Assembly (NCBI GenBank): GCA_949318235.1
Contig: OX439136.1
Location: 17,825,786 to 17,889,785, forward strand
Origin: Ecdyonurus torrentis
Lineage: Eukaryota; Arthropoda; Insecta; Ephemeroptera; Heptageniidae
Length of the DNA: 64,000 nt
Direction: 5' to 3'
The notes under the pieces were generated by a model. That model was not told the origin of the DNA and searched no databases. It was given only the letters and a program-made list of their open reading frames with translations. The position numbers were made by a program, and so were the translations under genes. This document shows positions 30,757 to 43,160 of the stretch, piece after piece; the first letter of the stretch is position 1; every line of letters starts with the position of its first letter.

Positions 30757-32470
30757 ATTATGTTACTTTTTTTTTTCCTTAATTATTAATTTACTACAAT
30801 AGAGAAAGCAAACTTTTTTAAGTCCAGTAACTTTTGCGTGATGTAAAGAAAGCAATCGTTTTTTAATGCATCTTGTTTTTAAATAAAAAAAAGTTATTTA
30901 ATTTATTAACAAAGGTGTCTAGTATTCCCTATTTAAACGTTTCTGGATCCAGTGCAGTAGGTTTTTTAAAAACAAAATAATAATAATAAATAAATAGTTC
31001 TGCAATGTTAATGACTATAGAAACATAGTGTAATCGCGGCTATTACTAGGCTACCTCATGTGATTGCCAAACGTGTTAAACCGGTAACATCCATTAAAAA
31101 TTTAATTTTAGTGACCTTGAAAGATCATTAATTTCGCAGTTTATATTTGAACTATAATTTTTGTCATTACGTGTCACTTACTGACTAGTTTTTATTTGTT
31201 ATTTAATAAAAAAAAGAATACCATGCAATTTTTATCTCAATTTTCATAAAACTCTGAAGTTAAAAAGTTTCAATACCAATTAACCAACTTTTACTATGTG
31301 TATGTATAGTATTTTTTTTAGAACAAAACAAAATATAGCAATGTTACTTTTGTTATTTTTTAAATAGCTAAAGGCAATACTTTCCTTTTTAAATTACGAA
31401 TGAAAATTGAAAAACAATATTTTGAATTGTGTGTGTTTGTGTGTATGCGTGTGTGTGTTTTGTTCCTTTAGGATACAATTACATATTTGTTTATAATGTT
31501 CTTTTTTTTTACAAATATTATCTATTTAATATAATATATTGATTATATATATATCTATGAATTTTTAACTATATTTATCAAATATTTTTCTAATTAAAAT
31601 TTTATGATATTTATAATATACATATTAATTAGAAAATGTTTTTGTAAAAAATGTTTTCTAATTGTTTATTTAGCAGTTTTTTAATGAAATTTTATGTGAA
31701 CTTTAACCTTACTATACACACATTATTTTATACTCCCCCCCACCCCCTCCCATCATGTTACTCAAAAATTATTTATTATAATGAACTGCGAGTTTTTATT
31801 ATTTAGTATATTATTTTTAGCTCATTTTTCCTCATATATTATTGCTTTACTAGCTATAAAATATAATGTACAGACGAAAATAAAAATTTTGTGTGCTGAA
31901 TTTTAACAATATTTAGTCTAATTTATGTAACTGCATATAGCATAAAATAGTAAATATGTTTGATATAATTATTTAAACAAGTATTTATTAAAATTTATGC
32001 TACAGTACGCATACACTGAAGATTTATTTACGTAATTTTTTGCCTTTCCTGTAAATTTTAACGTCAATTTACAACGCGTAAGTTTTTCTTTTAAATATTT
32101 AAAAATACATTTTTTTAATGTTTATAACCGTTGGTGATGAGTACTTAATCAAACATTTATGAGAATACATAAAGCAGGTGACCTCTAATTTATCATCCTT
32201 TTGCATTGAGGGACCATCCTTTAAGTAAATGTTGAGAATTATACGCTAGAAATAAAGAAATTAAAATGTCACATATGGTATACTTTTATACCGGTATGTT
32301 TTTGTTTTTTTTAGCTAATAAAATATTTGACGTAACATTTTTCAAACGATAAAAATCACGTCATATAAAAGGTTCATTATCCATAAACAAAACATATCTA
32401 ACATATACAATTTAATTTTATTAAAGTTTATGTAACTAATGTATATTTTTTTTCCATTTCTATGTTACAG
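30757..32470. other. Intronic flank immediately 5' of the exon-53 homologue
   Basis: AT-rich sequence with no exon found. The last ~30 bases form the pyrimidine tract and TTACAG acceptor of the exon at 32471. No exon-52-like splice-bounded coding segment was recognised anywhere in the preceding 32 kb. Confidence 0.5.
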
Positions 32471-32682
32471 TAACAAAATTACGTGAACATTGGGAAGAGA
32501 CAAACGCTAAAGTGATGCAGCGTAAAGCGCAACTGGATGCTTTATTGGTGGACAGTCAGCGTTATGAAGCTAAGAGACAAGAGGTTGAGTCATGGCTGAC
32601 AAGAATGGAGGCAAGGTTGGAGAGGATGGGACCTGTGGGACACACAGCTGATGTCTTAGAGGCGCAGCTCAGAGAGCAAAAG
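32471..32682 (+). CDS. DMD: Dystrophin internal exon, homologue of human DMD exon 53 (spectrin-repeat rod)
   Basis: Internal coding exon of 212 nt. A pyrimidine-rich tract and ...TTACAG precede it and AAG|GTAAAA follows it. It opens with two bases (TA) of a split codon, then 70 codons, and ends in phase 0. The peptide runs from TKLREHWEETNAKVMQRK to VLEAQLREQK. It reads as helix C of one spectrin repeat (conserved Trp in EHWEE, QRKAQLDALL), then helix A of the next (EVESWLTRMEARLERM) and the start of helix B. Dystrophin's rod links the actin-binding N-terminus to the dystroglycan-binding C-terminus beneath the muscle or nerve membrane. Recalled human exon 53 has the same length and phase, and the peptides align from the Trp to the last Lys with no gap (QW/HW, QL, LLxDS, EAK). 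Composition is clearly less AT-rich than the flanks. Alternatives are another spectrin-repeat protein (utrophin-like, nesprin, spectraplakin), but the exon match favours dystrophin. Confidence 0.9.
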
Positions 32683-33379
32683 GTAAAAATGCTCTAAAAA
32701 AATCGAACAGAATTACTGATTGCTAGTAAAACACAAGTACATTCATCGCAGTAAATCTAAACAAAAACAAAACAAAACAAAACAAAAATTGAAAAGTTAA
32801 AAATAGCATTTTTTTTTTATTTTTTTTTTATTAATACAACGTTGTTGCACTGATGAAACATTGAATTAAAATATTTCTCATTTGTATTCTTGCATTAGAG
32901 ACATTTGCATTGATATAAATCTAGTAATCAAGTTCATATTTGCACAAGAAAATAATTGAGAAATCAATTTGTTCAGTAAGATTCCAACAATGACAAATGT
33001 AAAGTGAAAGTCATCAATTGTGAAGAACAATATAAAACTGAAACATATAGAAATGCTCTTTTTGTTATTATTATTAAATTTATTATTAATATAGTAAGAT
33101 TTTGAGATATATTGAAGAAAAAAAACCATTGCTTTATGATATGATAAATTTGAAAGAAAAGGTTGGGTGAAAAAAACAGCAAGAGCCTTATTATAGTAAA
33201 AATCTTACTAGCACATAGATTTAAAAAAAATAATAATAATAATAAAAACACATATTGGATGGCTATCCAAAATTTTTTTTTTATTTATTTATTTTATTTG
33301 TGCCAGCAAGATTTTCAACAAACTATGGGACTCTTCACTACATTTACTGTATAGGAAAGCCCTTGCTGAGTTCCTCCAA

Positions 33380-33425
<46 letters not shown>

Positions 33426-33534
33426 TGCTTCAAATTTATCCTGAATATTAGAATTAGATATTGACCTAGTAAGAAAATTAATACTAAAAATCATACTCTG
33501 ACTCCCATAACTAATAATTGTGTAATATTTTCAG
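32683..33534 (+). other. Intron between exon-53 and exon-54 homologues (852 bp)
   Basis: A phase-0 GT-AG intron. It contains AT-rich sequence, an (AAAAC)n-like stretch near 32762-32785, and a pure T run of 43 at 33382-33424 lying about 110 bp before the acceptor. Open frames on either strand inside it are AT-rich chance frames. No other gene is seen. Confidence 0.85.
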
Positions 33535-33689
33535 TCCTATCATGCTGAGCTACACCAGTACAAGCACCACATGGAGCTATTCCAACAATTGACCCAACGT
33601 CTGATAGCTGTGTACCAACAAGACGACACTACCAAGGTCAAGAGGATGACTGAGCAGGTCAACCAGAGATACTCCAAGCTCAATTCTAG
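33535..33689 (+). CDS. DMD: Dystrophin internal exon, homologue of human DMD exon 54
   Basis: Internal coding exon of 155 nt between ...ATATTTTCAG and AG|GTGAGA. It starts in phase 0 (SYHAELHQYKHH), matching the phase-0 end of the preceding exon 852 bp upstream. It encodes 51 codons plus two bases (AG) of a split codon completed by the next exon. The peptide is the rest of helix B and the first part of helix C of a spectrin repeat; the loop and helix start are AVYQQDDTTKVKRMTEQVNQ. Recalled human exon 54 is also 155 nt with the same phases, and its peptide has the matching core DDTxKVxxxTExxN at the same distance from both ends. I counted 13 identities in 51 aligned positions against remembered human sequence. 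This exon is too short to be found as a long open frame, so splice sites and homology carry the call. Confidence 0.9.
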
Positions 33690-33769
33690 GTGAGATATCA
33701 GGAGACAGATACAATGGAATTGAAGTGTAATTCAAAAGAGTGTTCTTCTATCGCCTATCTATAGGATGT

Positions 33770-34044
33770 TTGCTCTTGGCGTTAGACTGAATGCCCTTTG
33801 ACATCATACTGGAGCAATGAATAGCAAAGCTCAGTATAGGAAAAGTAAAGTTATTTTCTGTGGAAAATTACCTATTTTTCTTGGATACTTGCAAACCTAA
33901 TTCAACTTTTTAGCTAGCTTCAATGCTTTCAAAAATATTGCCAAGTATTTTTAAACTAGCACAGTATGTAATTTTTGCATTATGGCCCATGTTATTTGGT
34001 GCTCACATATGGCATCGACTTTTATATAATTGCAAGCACCCTAT
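33770..34044 (+). mobile_element. Dispersed short element, AGGGTG family, intronic copy
   Basis: Begins ATAGGATGTTTGC and ends AGCACCCTAT. Internally it shares blocks with copies at 8.0, 15.3 and 30.5 kb: a GCAATGAATA..AGTATAGG block, TGTGGAAAATTACCTATTTTTCTT, and a GGCCCATGTTAT...CATCGACTTT 3' block. It is non-coding and most likely a non-autonomous DNA transposon. Confidence 0.65.
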
Positions 34045-34279
34045 ATTTAACCAAACCTGTCAAGCCTGGTTTAACATGCAAGAGATCATAAGTTTGCTTC
34101 TGTCAGTGGGTATATAAGTGGTTTTTTCATTGGCCATGATATGCACTGTTATGTCTCATTGGATTCATGTTCATACGTATCATTGCATTAGATTGCAAAT
34201 TATACACATTCAAAAGCAAGAAAGTTCAAAGCCATAATGAGAAAAACTAAAAAAAAAAAAAAAAGAAAAAAAAAATGGG

Positions 34280-34566
34280 GTTAATTTTATTTCATATTCT
34301 AAAAGAGGATATTGTCCTGAATTGATACATAGGTAAATTTCTAATTTTTGAGTCCATTAAGTATTTTTAATTAATTTTTGAAAGTTACAAAGTGACATCA
34401 CAGGCTGCTACTCCTATACTCACATGCTTAAGGTGAAGCCTGTGACGTCATTTCTTGACTTTCAAAAATTAATTAAAAATACTTATTGAATTCAAAAATT
34501 AGAAATTTACCTATGTATCAATTCAGGACAATGTCCTCTTTTAGAATATGCAATAAAATTACCCTC
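34280..34566. mobile_element. Long-armed foldback element carrying AAGCCTGTGACGTCAT
   Basis: Two arms of about 115-120 bp are near-perfect reverse complements, for example TCCTGAATTGATACATAGG at 34316-34334 against its complement near 34512-34530. A short loop lies around 34400-34440. The inner arm has TTAATTTTTGAAAG and the motif AAGCCTGTGACGTCA, shared with the larger foldback at 14.1-14.6 kb. The high arm similarity suggests a relatively recent insertion into the intron. Confidence 0.75.
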
Positions 34567-34902
34567 TCAAATTTTTTGTAGTATTCCTCATTATTTAACA
34601 AGATAAGAGTTTTGGATTTGTTGCTTTTGCAGATACACGGTTTGTGCTGTACGGTACCAATATGTCAGGATAAAAATGATAGGATAGGTATACAGACTTG
34701 ACTGGTCTATTCATGTTTGCTGTGGTGGTAGGGACCCTTTGTAAGTCAGAGGTATCTCGGGATTGTTCACCAATCTACCTCATCTCATTTGTTTCAATTA
34801 GCTCACACATTGGGTTTATCTTGTTGTGTGGTCTTGGCTTGTTTAATTTTATATATTATGCCATACTATCACTATACTATGGGTAGAAGTAGATATTATG
34901 TA

Positions 34903-35021
34903 CAGATCTAGCCAAAAGTTTCCAAACGGGGCAGCAGTGGCTGCTGCGTTTTCTCATAAAGTTAACATAGTGTGCTTGCGGGTTGCTTATACAAATCGTT
35001 TGGGAACTTTTGGCCAGAACT
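34903..35021. mobile_element. Tc1/mariner-like MITE with GGCCAAAAGTT-type ends
   Basis: The left end TACAGATCTAGCCAAAAGTT and right end, read in reverse complement as TATAGTTCTGGCCAAAAGTT, form inverted repeats of about 27 bp including CCAAACG. TA dinucleotides flank both sides. Ends of this form are typical of Tc1/mariner relatives. At ~120 bp it cannot encode a transposase. Confidence 0.65.
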
Positions 35022-35298
35022 ATACATATTATGTATGCGTGAAAAAAACAAAAAAAAAGGTGAAGTCAATTTATAAAATGTTGATAGTAGATCAGGCTAA
35101 TTTATTTTATTTCCCCAAAACACTTAAAAAAGTAAAATAGGTGTATTAACTGTGCCATCAAGATTTTTCACTTACCTAAATACTTCATCGTGGAAGTGCA
35201 CTTGTTGGTTTCAATATTCTTTCTCTGAGAATACATCAAATCAATTTTTTTTTTAATTCTTAATAGATCATTAATGTGTATATTTCTTAATATTGCAG

Positions 35299-35488
35299 TA
35301 TTGTGAACCGAGGCAAACAACTCCACTCTGCAATGAACTCTCTACAGAACTTTGATCGCTCCCTCGACAAGTTCCATGCATGGCTCTCCGAGGCTGAGTC
35401 TTCAATGGAAGGTGTTGAACTGGAGGCAGACAGACTTGGAGGACGAAGGGATCCATCAGCAGTTAGGCTTCCTCTGCAGCAGTTAAAG
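35299..35488 (+). CDS. DMD: Dystrophin internal exon, homologue of human DMD exon 55
   Basis: Internal coding exon of 190 nt between ...TATTGCAG and AAG|GTAGGG. Its first base completes the AG|T serine codon; 63 codons follow and it ends in phase 0. The peptide starts IVNRGKQLHSAMNSLQNF, which is the rest of helix C, then has the helix-A signature of the next repeat (DRSLDKFHAWLSEAESS) and an acidic/basic linker to PLQQLK. Recalled human exon 55 is also 190 nt; the core LxKFxAWLxEAE and the residues LQxF before it line up without gaps (16 identities in 63 by my count). The + frame continues a few codons past the donor before a stop, so the splice is needed for a sensible product. The next exon (human exon 56 equivalent) is not recognisable in the remaining 28.5 kb. 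Confidence 0.9.
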
Positions 35489-37679
35489 GTAGGGGAAACT
35501 AAATCAAGCCAGGTCATTATAACTCTTGGCTTTTAGAGAGACAACAACGTATGTACATATAATAACTTTTTCTTCAGAGCACTGAAAATACTTTTACAAA
35601 AAGTATGCAGGTTTAAAAAAGAGTTAAACCAAGAGTTGTCACGTTATGAACAGTTAACATAGAAAGTTGTATACCTCAAAAATCTTATCCATGGGAGTTT
35701 AAATAAAGTAACAAATAAAGCTATATTATGTTGAAGCATATATAGGAGAGGAATAGCCATGGTCTGAAGTAGTTACATTAGCATCTAAATGACAAATATA
35801 TGTAGGTATGTAGTTGCAAGAGGAAATGTATGAAGCAAATTATGAGGCTAGGTGAAGCAATGAACATAAAGTTGTAGCAATTAAGCACTAGGTCAAAGGG
35901 AAGTACTGTTGGCTTACCATGAAAAGACTGCATAGAATTATTATATATGCAAGTATTTTGCTATGTCACTTATAAGTATTATGACATAAATTGTTTTATG
36001 CTTCAATAATAATAGTATATTTATTTTTAGTACATGGAGAAATAATAAATACTAGCTCGATTTCAGCAATTAATAAAAGCATTAGTAAAAATATAAAATA
36101 ATATATTCTGCGCAAAGTAAAAAAAAAATATATATATATATTATTTAGCATAATATTCATGCTTTTATAAAATATCAATGTTAATCCTATATTACATTAA
36201 AGCAGCATAAACAATGGAATTCCTGCTATCCATGGAATAAATTTTAGGTTTTGCCAGTAAAACTGTAAATATAAACTAGGGCAAAAAAAAAAAAAAACTA
36301 TTCACGATTAAAAAAAAAATGAAAGAAAGAAAAAAAAAACTTTCGTTTAGTATAATTTAGTTCTAATTTCAGCTTAAATTTAGTTGTGCTATAATTTCTA
36401 GTTCTACACAAAATATTTTAATAATAAAGAAAATAATTATAAATATAGAATTATAAGTGTACTAGTGTACAGATTAATGTTATATGATTTTTGTTTATAT
36501 ACATTTTTGCTGTGTAACAAAATGCCATACATAAAAAAAAAAAAGTGTATGGTTTTCAAGCTACAACAAAATCCCAAGGTTTAACATACACAAGGTTAAC
36601 TTAAATACTCTTTGCTAGTAGTATTAAATAATGGTTTTAAGGATTAATACTTTGGGTAACCCCAAAAACTAATCCTTTCCCCTTACAACACACATACATA
36701 AAAAAAAAGTTTTAAAAGTTATTTTTTCGCGGTTACAGAAGGGTAGTTTATAGTTATAATATTATTTTAGAGATGGCGTTAGCATCTATATTTCTTTACA
36801 CTCTTTGTATTATAAAAAATAAAGTATAATAATGTTCAAATATTTATTCTTCCAAGAGAGTTGTTTTATTGACAAAATACACTACAATGTAGGTGAGGGA
36901 AACAAATAAAACTTTGGTGTTTGTAATCAATTCTTTACTCAGCATTAACTTGAGTAAATAGTGGTAGATTTTGTTGTCATGACTTTGGAAAATTATTTAT
37001 AATTTGAGGTGTCTCTGATTTTCAAAATATAGTAATAAAGATAAATTATACTTAAGCATATCACAAGATAAAATTAATAGCGTAGCAATTATTATTATTT
37101 ATAAACTTGTTTTGATTATTATTTATTTATTTATTTTTGTGTATACGAGATATGATGGATTTTATGGCATAATTTAATAATAAATTGTTACGTATAATTG
37201 GCGACAAAAACAAAAACAAACAAAAAAAAAAGGCAAGAAACTAGCTTTTCGCAGACGTGTACACTTTTGGTCATTAAATTTTTTTAAAAATTATTAGTAA
37301 TAAAACATATAAAAAATTCGCCCATTAAAGCATTAAAAAAGTGAAAAACAGAAGGGAAAAAAAAGCAATTGGTCATGCAATATGTTAAAGGTTTGGGAAA
37401 TTAGGGGCAGAAAGGACCCTGGCCCTTTGCTACTAATTAGTATATAGAATCAGTTCTTATCAGTTATCTATATACCAACGGGAGGAAGTACTAAAAGCTA
37501 ATTAGTTCCGATTAGTTCCGATATTGCAGTGTCATTGCAATCGTAGGGTGATATTTAATATTATTTCACGACATTTTCTGTTTTTGATAGAAAGTTAAAG
37601 TTCGAAATTTCAATTTATATAATATCTTCTTTTTTTCTTATTATTCTTATTCTTATACTTTTCTAATTTACTTGTTATA

Positions 37680-37792
<113 letters not shown>

Positions 37793-38356
37793 AATATTCT
37801 AAATGAATCAAATACTTTGGTGATAAAAACATGTATAATATGTATTAGTCAGTTATTAATTATACACGATACGTTTGTTTGAATTAATTAATTTCATTGA
37901 TGAAATATTTTTGTTTTACCTTCTGTGATAACACAGGGCTTTACACTCGCTGTTGTAACTATTTGAAATTACACTAATAAAATAATAGTCACTTTGTACA
38001 TAATATTAAAATACACTCAATTCACAGTCTTTTTAAAAATAACATAGCTATGTTATTCAGTCACACAAAATATTTAACGTTTTCGAAGGCTATAAATTAT
38101 AATACATATATAAAAAATGATACAATATTGTCTGTCTCCTTCTTCATTCTTCAGAACATACATGTATTAATTTCAATAAATTAATACAACTATAAAAATC
38201 AAGTCTTTACAATTTTTTTTTATATGCATAAATTGCAAAATTAATTTTTTGTTCCATGAATATTAAAAAGAAATATAATATTACTCTGCACGATAAATTT
38301 TATTTACTTCTATACAGAAAAAAATGCTTTTTTTTACTGAAAGTATCTCTTTACAG

Positions 38357-38474
<118 letters not shown>

Positions 38475-38826
38475 GAAAGTAAAAAATATTGATCTGTTAA
38501 AAAAATGGATTTAACTTTTTTGTGGTATTTTTTCTTCATCGTTTCTATATATTAAATATACCGTGTTCAAATTTTTTCATACGGAATGTCATACGATATA
38601 TAATATATACTTTGACTGGACGTTAAAGAAAAAAGGGGGGTTCTTCTTTAGTATTGATTCTTACTCTTTTTTTTTTCCATCTTATTTTATTCATCTTAAG
38701 TTGACATTATATTGCGGGGGAGGAGTCATAAAGTGGAAGGATGTGCGTACGTGAAATGGGGGTTAAAAGTTTGCTGACCGCATACACTGTATAGTTGATT
38801 CAAATTTGTTCAGAATGTTAAAGTGA

Positions 38827-38828
<2 letters not shown>

Positions 38829-38885
<57 letters not shown>
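38829..38885. repeat. (CT)n microsatellite
   Basis: About 28 units with a CTGT variant near the 3' end. Confidence 0.93.
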
Positions 38886-38886
<1 letters not shown>

Positions 38887-41319
38887 AATATTAGTAATAT
38901 TGTTGCATATTTTTTGCAGCCTTTAAAAACTTAAAAATGTTTATATAGTTAATCACGCAACTGACGTGAAAAAGAAATAAGTACTCTTAACCCTTTAGCA
39001 ATGTAAAACACTTTGTGTGAATTTTTTGAGAAAACCTATGCATCTATGTTTAAAAAAAATAATAATATAATAATATTGAATAGTATAGAAACTTTTAAAT
39101 TGTTTTTAACCTATAAATTATGTTTAAGCATTTTTCATCTCCGGTAACCCCCATTTCGTTGTACGTATACATTTAAGGACAATGTTGGTATCTGTGTGTT
39201 CATTTCGTTGCGTAATGTAAATATTTTCTGATTGTTTCCCATCCTCAACAAGTTTAACTAATATATAGATAAAACAAGTAAATAATTTGGAGCAATGAGA
39301 AATTTCGAAGATCTCAAAAACATCGACTGCGCGGTACATATATATAATATTTCAGTGCATAATATGTATTCATAAACATGTTATGAAATAAGAAACATTA
39401 AATTTTAATCAAAATTTATTTATATCCATAATATATAACCCATTTCTTTAAATATATAATTTCAAAAAATTATATTCCATGTCCTCTTTAATTTTTTTAT
39501 TTTTTTTATTATTTTTTTTTTTAACATAGTTAAAGTACGTGTGAGAAAATTATCCTACTCCCTTGGTCCATTGGTTCGAACATTTGATATATTAATTTTT
39601 TTTTTTTAGCCTAGAAATGTCTAGCACAGTAGTTGACATATTATCCCCAAATGTCCTATTTGAGTAAAGTATCAAGCTGTATTATATTTGATCCTATGTG
39701 ACGTCAACTTTATCTTTTATAAAAGATAAATTTATTTAAAGTGTTATCTTGTGTTAAAAAAAAAGTAGGATAGGACCTCTCTCTCTCGCGCGCGTTTTAC
39801 TCCGTATTTTTCAAATTGGGGAAAAAAATACTAATGCTTTTTTTTTTCGTGTTTGGTCACCTTATAAATATATGAAATATAAATATATTATTTAATGCTA
39901 GTAAATATGAAAGTATTTTAATAGTATATTTAATAACTTTATACCAGCGTTTTTAGGTTATATAAATATATTTTTTTAACAATAACATGATAAGGTGTGT
40001 ATAGTGTATACTGAACATACATAACATAATAGCTCGTTCTGTAAAGTAAAGTGAATCTCAATAACAGTGATTGGCTGACCAATAAAATAAGACACGTTCT
40101 GTGGTTGATCTTTTTTTTTCTTTTCTTTTTTTTTTTTTGAGCCGATAAAAAATGAGTTGCATATTGAGACTTGAACTTTTTTTGGGAAGTTTCTTTCATT
40201 TTTATCAAGTTCAAAGTTCTAAAAGAAGAAATAACAATGATCGACCATAATATGTATAAACGTAGTAAACAGGTAACGACGTCATGTCCAGCTGTTTATA
40301 ATGAAGGAACATTTTCGAAGCTGCAATGGCTCAATATTTGTGTGTAGTTTATAGAACGAGTTAATAAGGACCAATCACCATTCTCTCAAATATTTCCGTA
40401 TTTATTTGAGATGCCCATGACTCTTTAATATTGTAAACGGATTATTTAACAGGTAACCGCAAGTTGACCTGTGGTAAAGTTAAAGGTTAAGGAATAGGAG
40501 TGTAGTGTAGTACTTAATTATTATTATTATGTTTATGACAAAGTAATAAAATGATAAATATCAATTATAATGTCCAATTCAAACCCTTTTTATTTCATTA
40601 CCTTAATTTTCTCTAAATAATTTTTTTTTATTCAATGTTATTTTTTTTTATTACGTACCTGAAATGATTAATACTTTAAAAAATAATTTTAAAGATGGTT
40701 TTATCCACGATATGCAACTACCATGTTTTGAATTGGCAATAGAAAAAAAGGAACGAAATTGCCAAGAAATTCCAATATATAATTATAGACGTAATAGCAA
40801 TACTATACTGTACCTTTATCTGCATACCTTTTCTACATAATAATATGTACTTTTATATCCTGTGTATATCTTAATTAGAAAATATCTTTTATATTAAAAC
40901 TTATAAATAGCAATAAGTTAAAGTGAAAAGTATAGTAATATAATTTGCTAATAAAATCTTAAGAATTGTTACTTTTTCCTTTTTTTTTTTCAATTCTGTT
41001 TCTTAATAATAATAATAAAAAGGTACGGAACAAGAAATCGTAAAATTCTAATTTGTAAATTATTTTCACAATTGCGCAATTCCATTGTTAAAAACAAAAG
41101 AATAAAGAGAACAAGTAGTATAGTTTTGATCTCTCCATCAAGAGTTTCACTTTCTATTGTTGTGAAGCTAACAATGGAATCATTGAGACTTGTTCACAAA
41201 AGTCAAGAACTTTAAAAGAACTTTTATTAACTGAAAATACATACTACTTGCTTTACTTGGACAATTGTAATTATTCCGTATTATTTTGTAACTTTTGCCC
41301 TTTTCTTGTTTTTTTGTAC

Positions 41320-41324
<5 letters not shown>

Positions 41325-41373
<49 letters not shown>
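41325..41373. repeat. Poly-T run (49)
   Basis: Lies 14 bases from the TTAA of the adjacent MITE. Confidence 0.9.
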
Positions 41374-41374
<1 letters not shown>

Positions 41375-41390
41375 TAGGTCTTTCCTTTAA

Positions 41391-41720
41391 GGGGGTAGGG
41401 GACCGACGTCGGCCATTAGACTCAAACTTTTCTCGTCAAAAAAATCTGAAATTGTGCACAACGATACTTCAGCTTAAGTCAATTTCAAATATATAAAATT
41501 TTTGGGGGGTCACCGTGCAAATTAATTTTATATGATTTTTTGAAATTTTAAGCCCATAAGGCCCAATGTTAATTTCAACAATTTTTTTCTTATTTTCGGG
41601 ACGGTCAAACATCATGAAATTTTAATCACGTCTAGACGTGACCCTTAGCTACACAATGACACCAAATGTAGACCCAAAACACTTCTAGTTTTTGAGATAT
41701 TAGGTCGGTACCCTACTCCC
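41391..41720 (+). mobile_element. TTAA-flanked MITE, GGGAGTAGGG family, copy 3
   Basis: TTAA at 41387-41390 and 41721-41724. 330 bp, same orientation and nearly the same length as copy 1 (326 bp). Ends GGGGGTAGGGGACCGACG and CGGTACCCTACTCCC. The interior matches copy 1 along its length, including GACGTCGGCCATTAGA and ACACTTCTAGTTTTTGAGAT. Confidence 0.82.
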
Positions 41721-41724
41721 TTAA

Positions 41725-43160
41725 TAAAATACTTGAAATATTTCTTTAAGATTTAAATATTTATGAAATTTATTTTTTCTTTTAACTGTATTTCTAGAAT
41801 GTGACTTATTTTTTTTAGCTTCAACTATTTTATTTTCAACATAGATTCTTTAAAGTATAGTAATGTTCTTATTAACTGCAGTTATGTGTAATGTAAGTTT
41901 ATGATAAGAACAAACATATGTGCAAAGACATTGAAGTGTTGTGTATTTTTGCAAAACTCATGGCTAGAAAGAAACCATTTTAATTCTCCACCGCAACTTT
42001 AAAAAAAAATTGCGTTTTGTATTATTAACATTCAAGTAAAGCATTGAGTAAACCATTCACTAGTTTTGCAACAATGAAACAATTTCTATAATAAAAAAAA
42101 AAAAAAAAAGTGACGTATTTATTGAAAAAATATAATTTATTATTTCAAGCTTCCGCAATGTATTTCTGTAAGTTCTGACATCGTGGTTTTAACGATATAC
42201 ATAATAGGTACAAATAACGAACTAAAAATGTGTGCTTAGAATTTTATTCACTGTGTACGTTCTGAAGTTCTGAAAAAGATTTGAAGTTTAATGTATAATA
42301 TCTAAATTGATCTTAATTTGTGGCTAGTTCTTTTTGTAAGTAAAATTTAAACTGCCTCGACCAAAAATATGTAATAGAGGTTTTTAATTACAAGTACATT
42401 ACAAAATATTTAAAGTGACCACATTTATTTTTAATGTTTCACTTATACTTACATGAAAATGACATTCTTTTTGACATTGTTATGAAATTTTAAAATCCCT
42501 ATAAGAAATTATAAGCAATTCAATCTGTGAGGAGGAAAAAAAAAAAGCGAGGAAAGAAAAAAAAACTCACAAGCTACATTTTTTCATTGATTCTAGATTT
42601 AATACAATGTTACCCTAATTTCTAAATCCATTTTAGTATTAGAGATTGAGAGAAAGAGGGAGACAGATGGTAAAAATTCCCACGATCATCATCTGAGTGC
42701 ATTTTCTGCTTCATGTAACTTCTATACTTTCCTTTTCTTTCCAATTTTAATCTTGTGTGAGGAAAGTACTTATAAAGTTAATTATTAAGAAAACGAAAAT
42801 GAAAACGATATAATTATTTCAAGAAGTTTTCTAACACAAACACAAGCATAAAAATATTATATATAAAATTGTTTAGTTCATATAATGTCAAATCATTTAT
42901 TTTGTCAACATTGAAGTGTAGCGTGTATTGAAGATATTTTTTAGACTAATTTAAACAAAAGTTATAACAGAAATCAAAAATAAGTTTTTCACAGTTATAC
43001 TGAGATTTACAATAATTTGAAATATGTAAATAAGTATATTAAAAAAATAAATACTGCGGTCACGTTTCAAAATTTTCATTTGATATTTTAAAAAAATTTA
43101 AGTCTATTGAACTATTGAACAACTTTAAAATTTTCATCTTTACTTCCTTTTCACCCATAT
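41725..43160. other. Gene-free stretch
   Basis: AT-rich; an A run near 42092-42108; no exon or element recognised. Confidence 0.45.

Larger units (their letters stand above)
33690..35298 (+). other. Intron between exon-54 and exon-55 homologues (1609 bp)
   Basis: A GT-AG intron that splits a codon after its second base. Much of it is made of three separate short insertions: a member of the dispersed AGGGTG-family at 33770-34044, a long-armed foldback at 34280-34566, and a Tc1/mariner-type terminal-repeat element at about 34903-35021. The last ends roughly 280 bp before the acceptor. Confidence 0.85.

Noticed and set aside
34898..35140. 80-codon + strand frame just upstream of the third exon
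   Set aside because: It runs through the Tc1/mariner-like MITE in the intron and has no splice-consistent link to the dystrophin frame.
32471..35488. Assignment to nesprin, spectraplakin or spectrin
   Set aside because: Generic spectrin-repeat motifs would allow it, but exact exon lengths, phases and ungapped alignment to recalled dystrophin exons 53-55 make dystrophin far more likely; a database search should confirm.
35271..35517. Two minus-strand frames of 61-76 codons over the third exon
   Set aside because: Shadows of the real + strand exon; the + frame has the spectrin-repeat pattern and matching splice phases.
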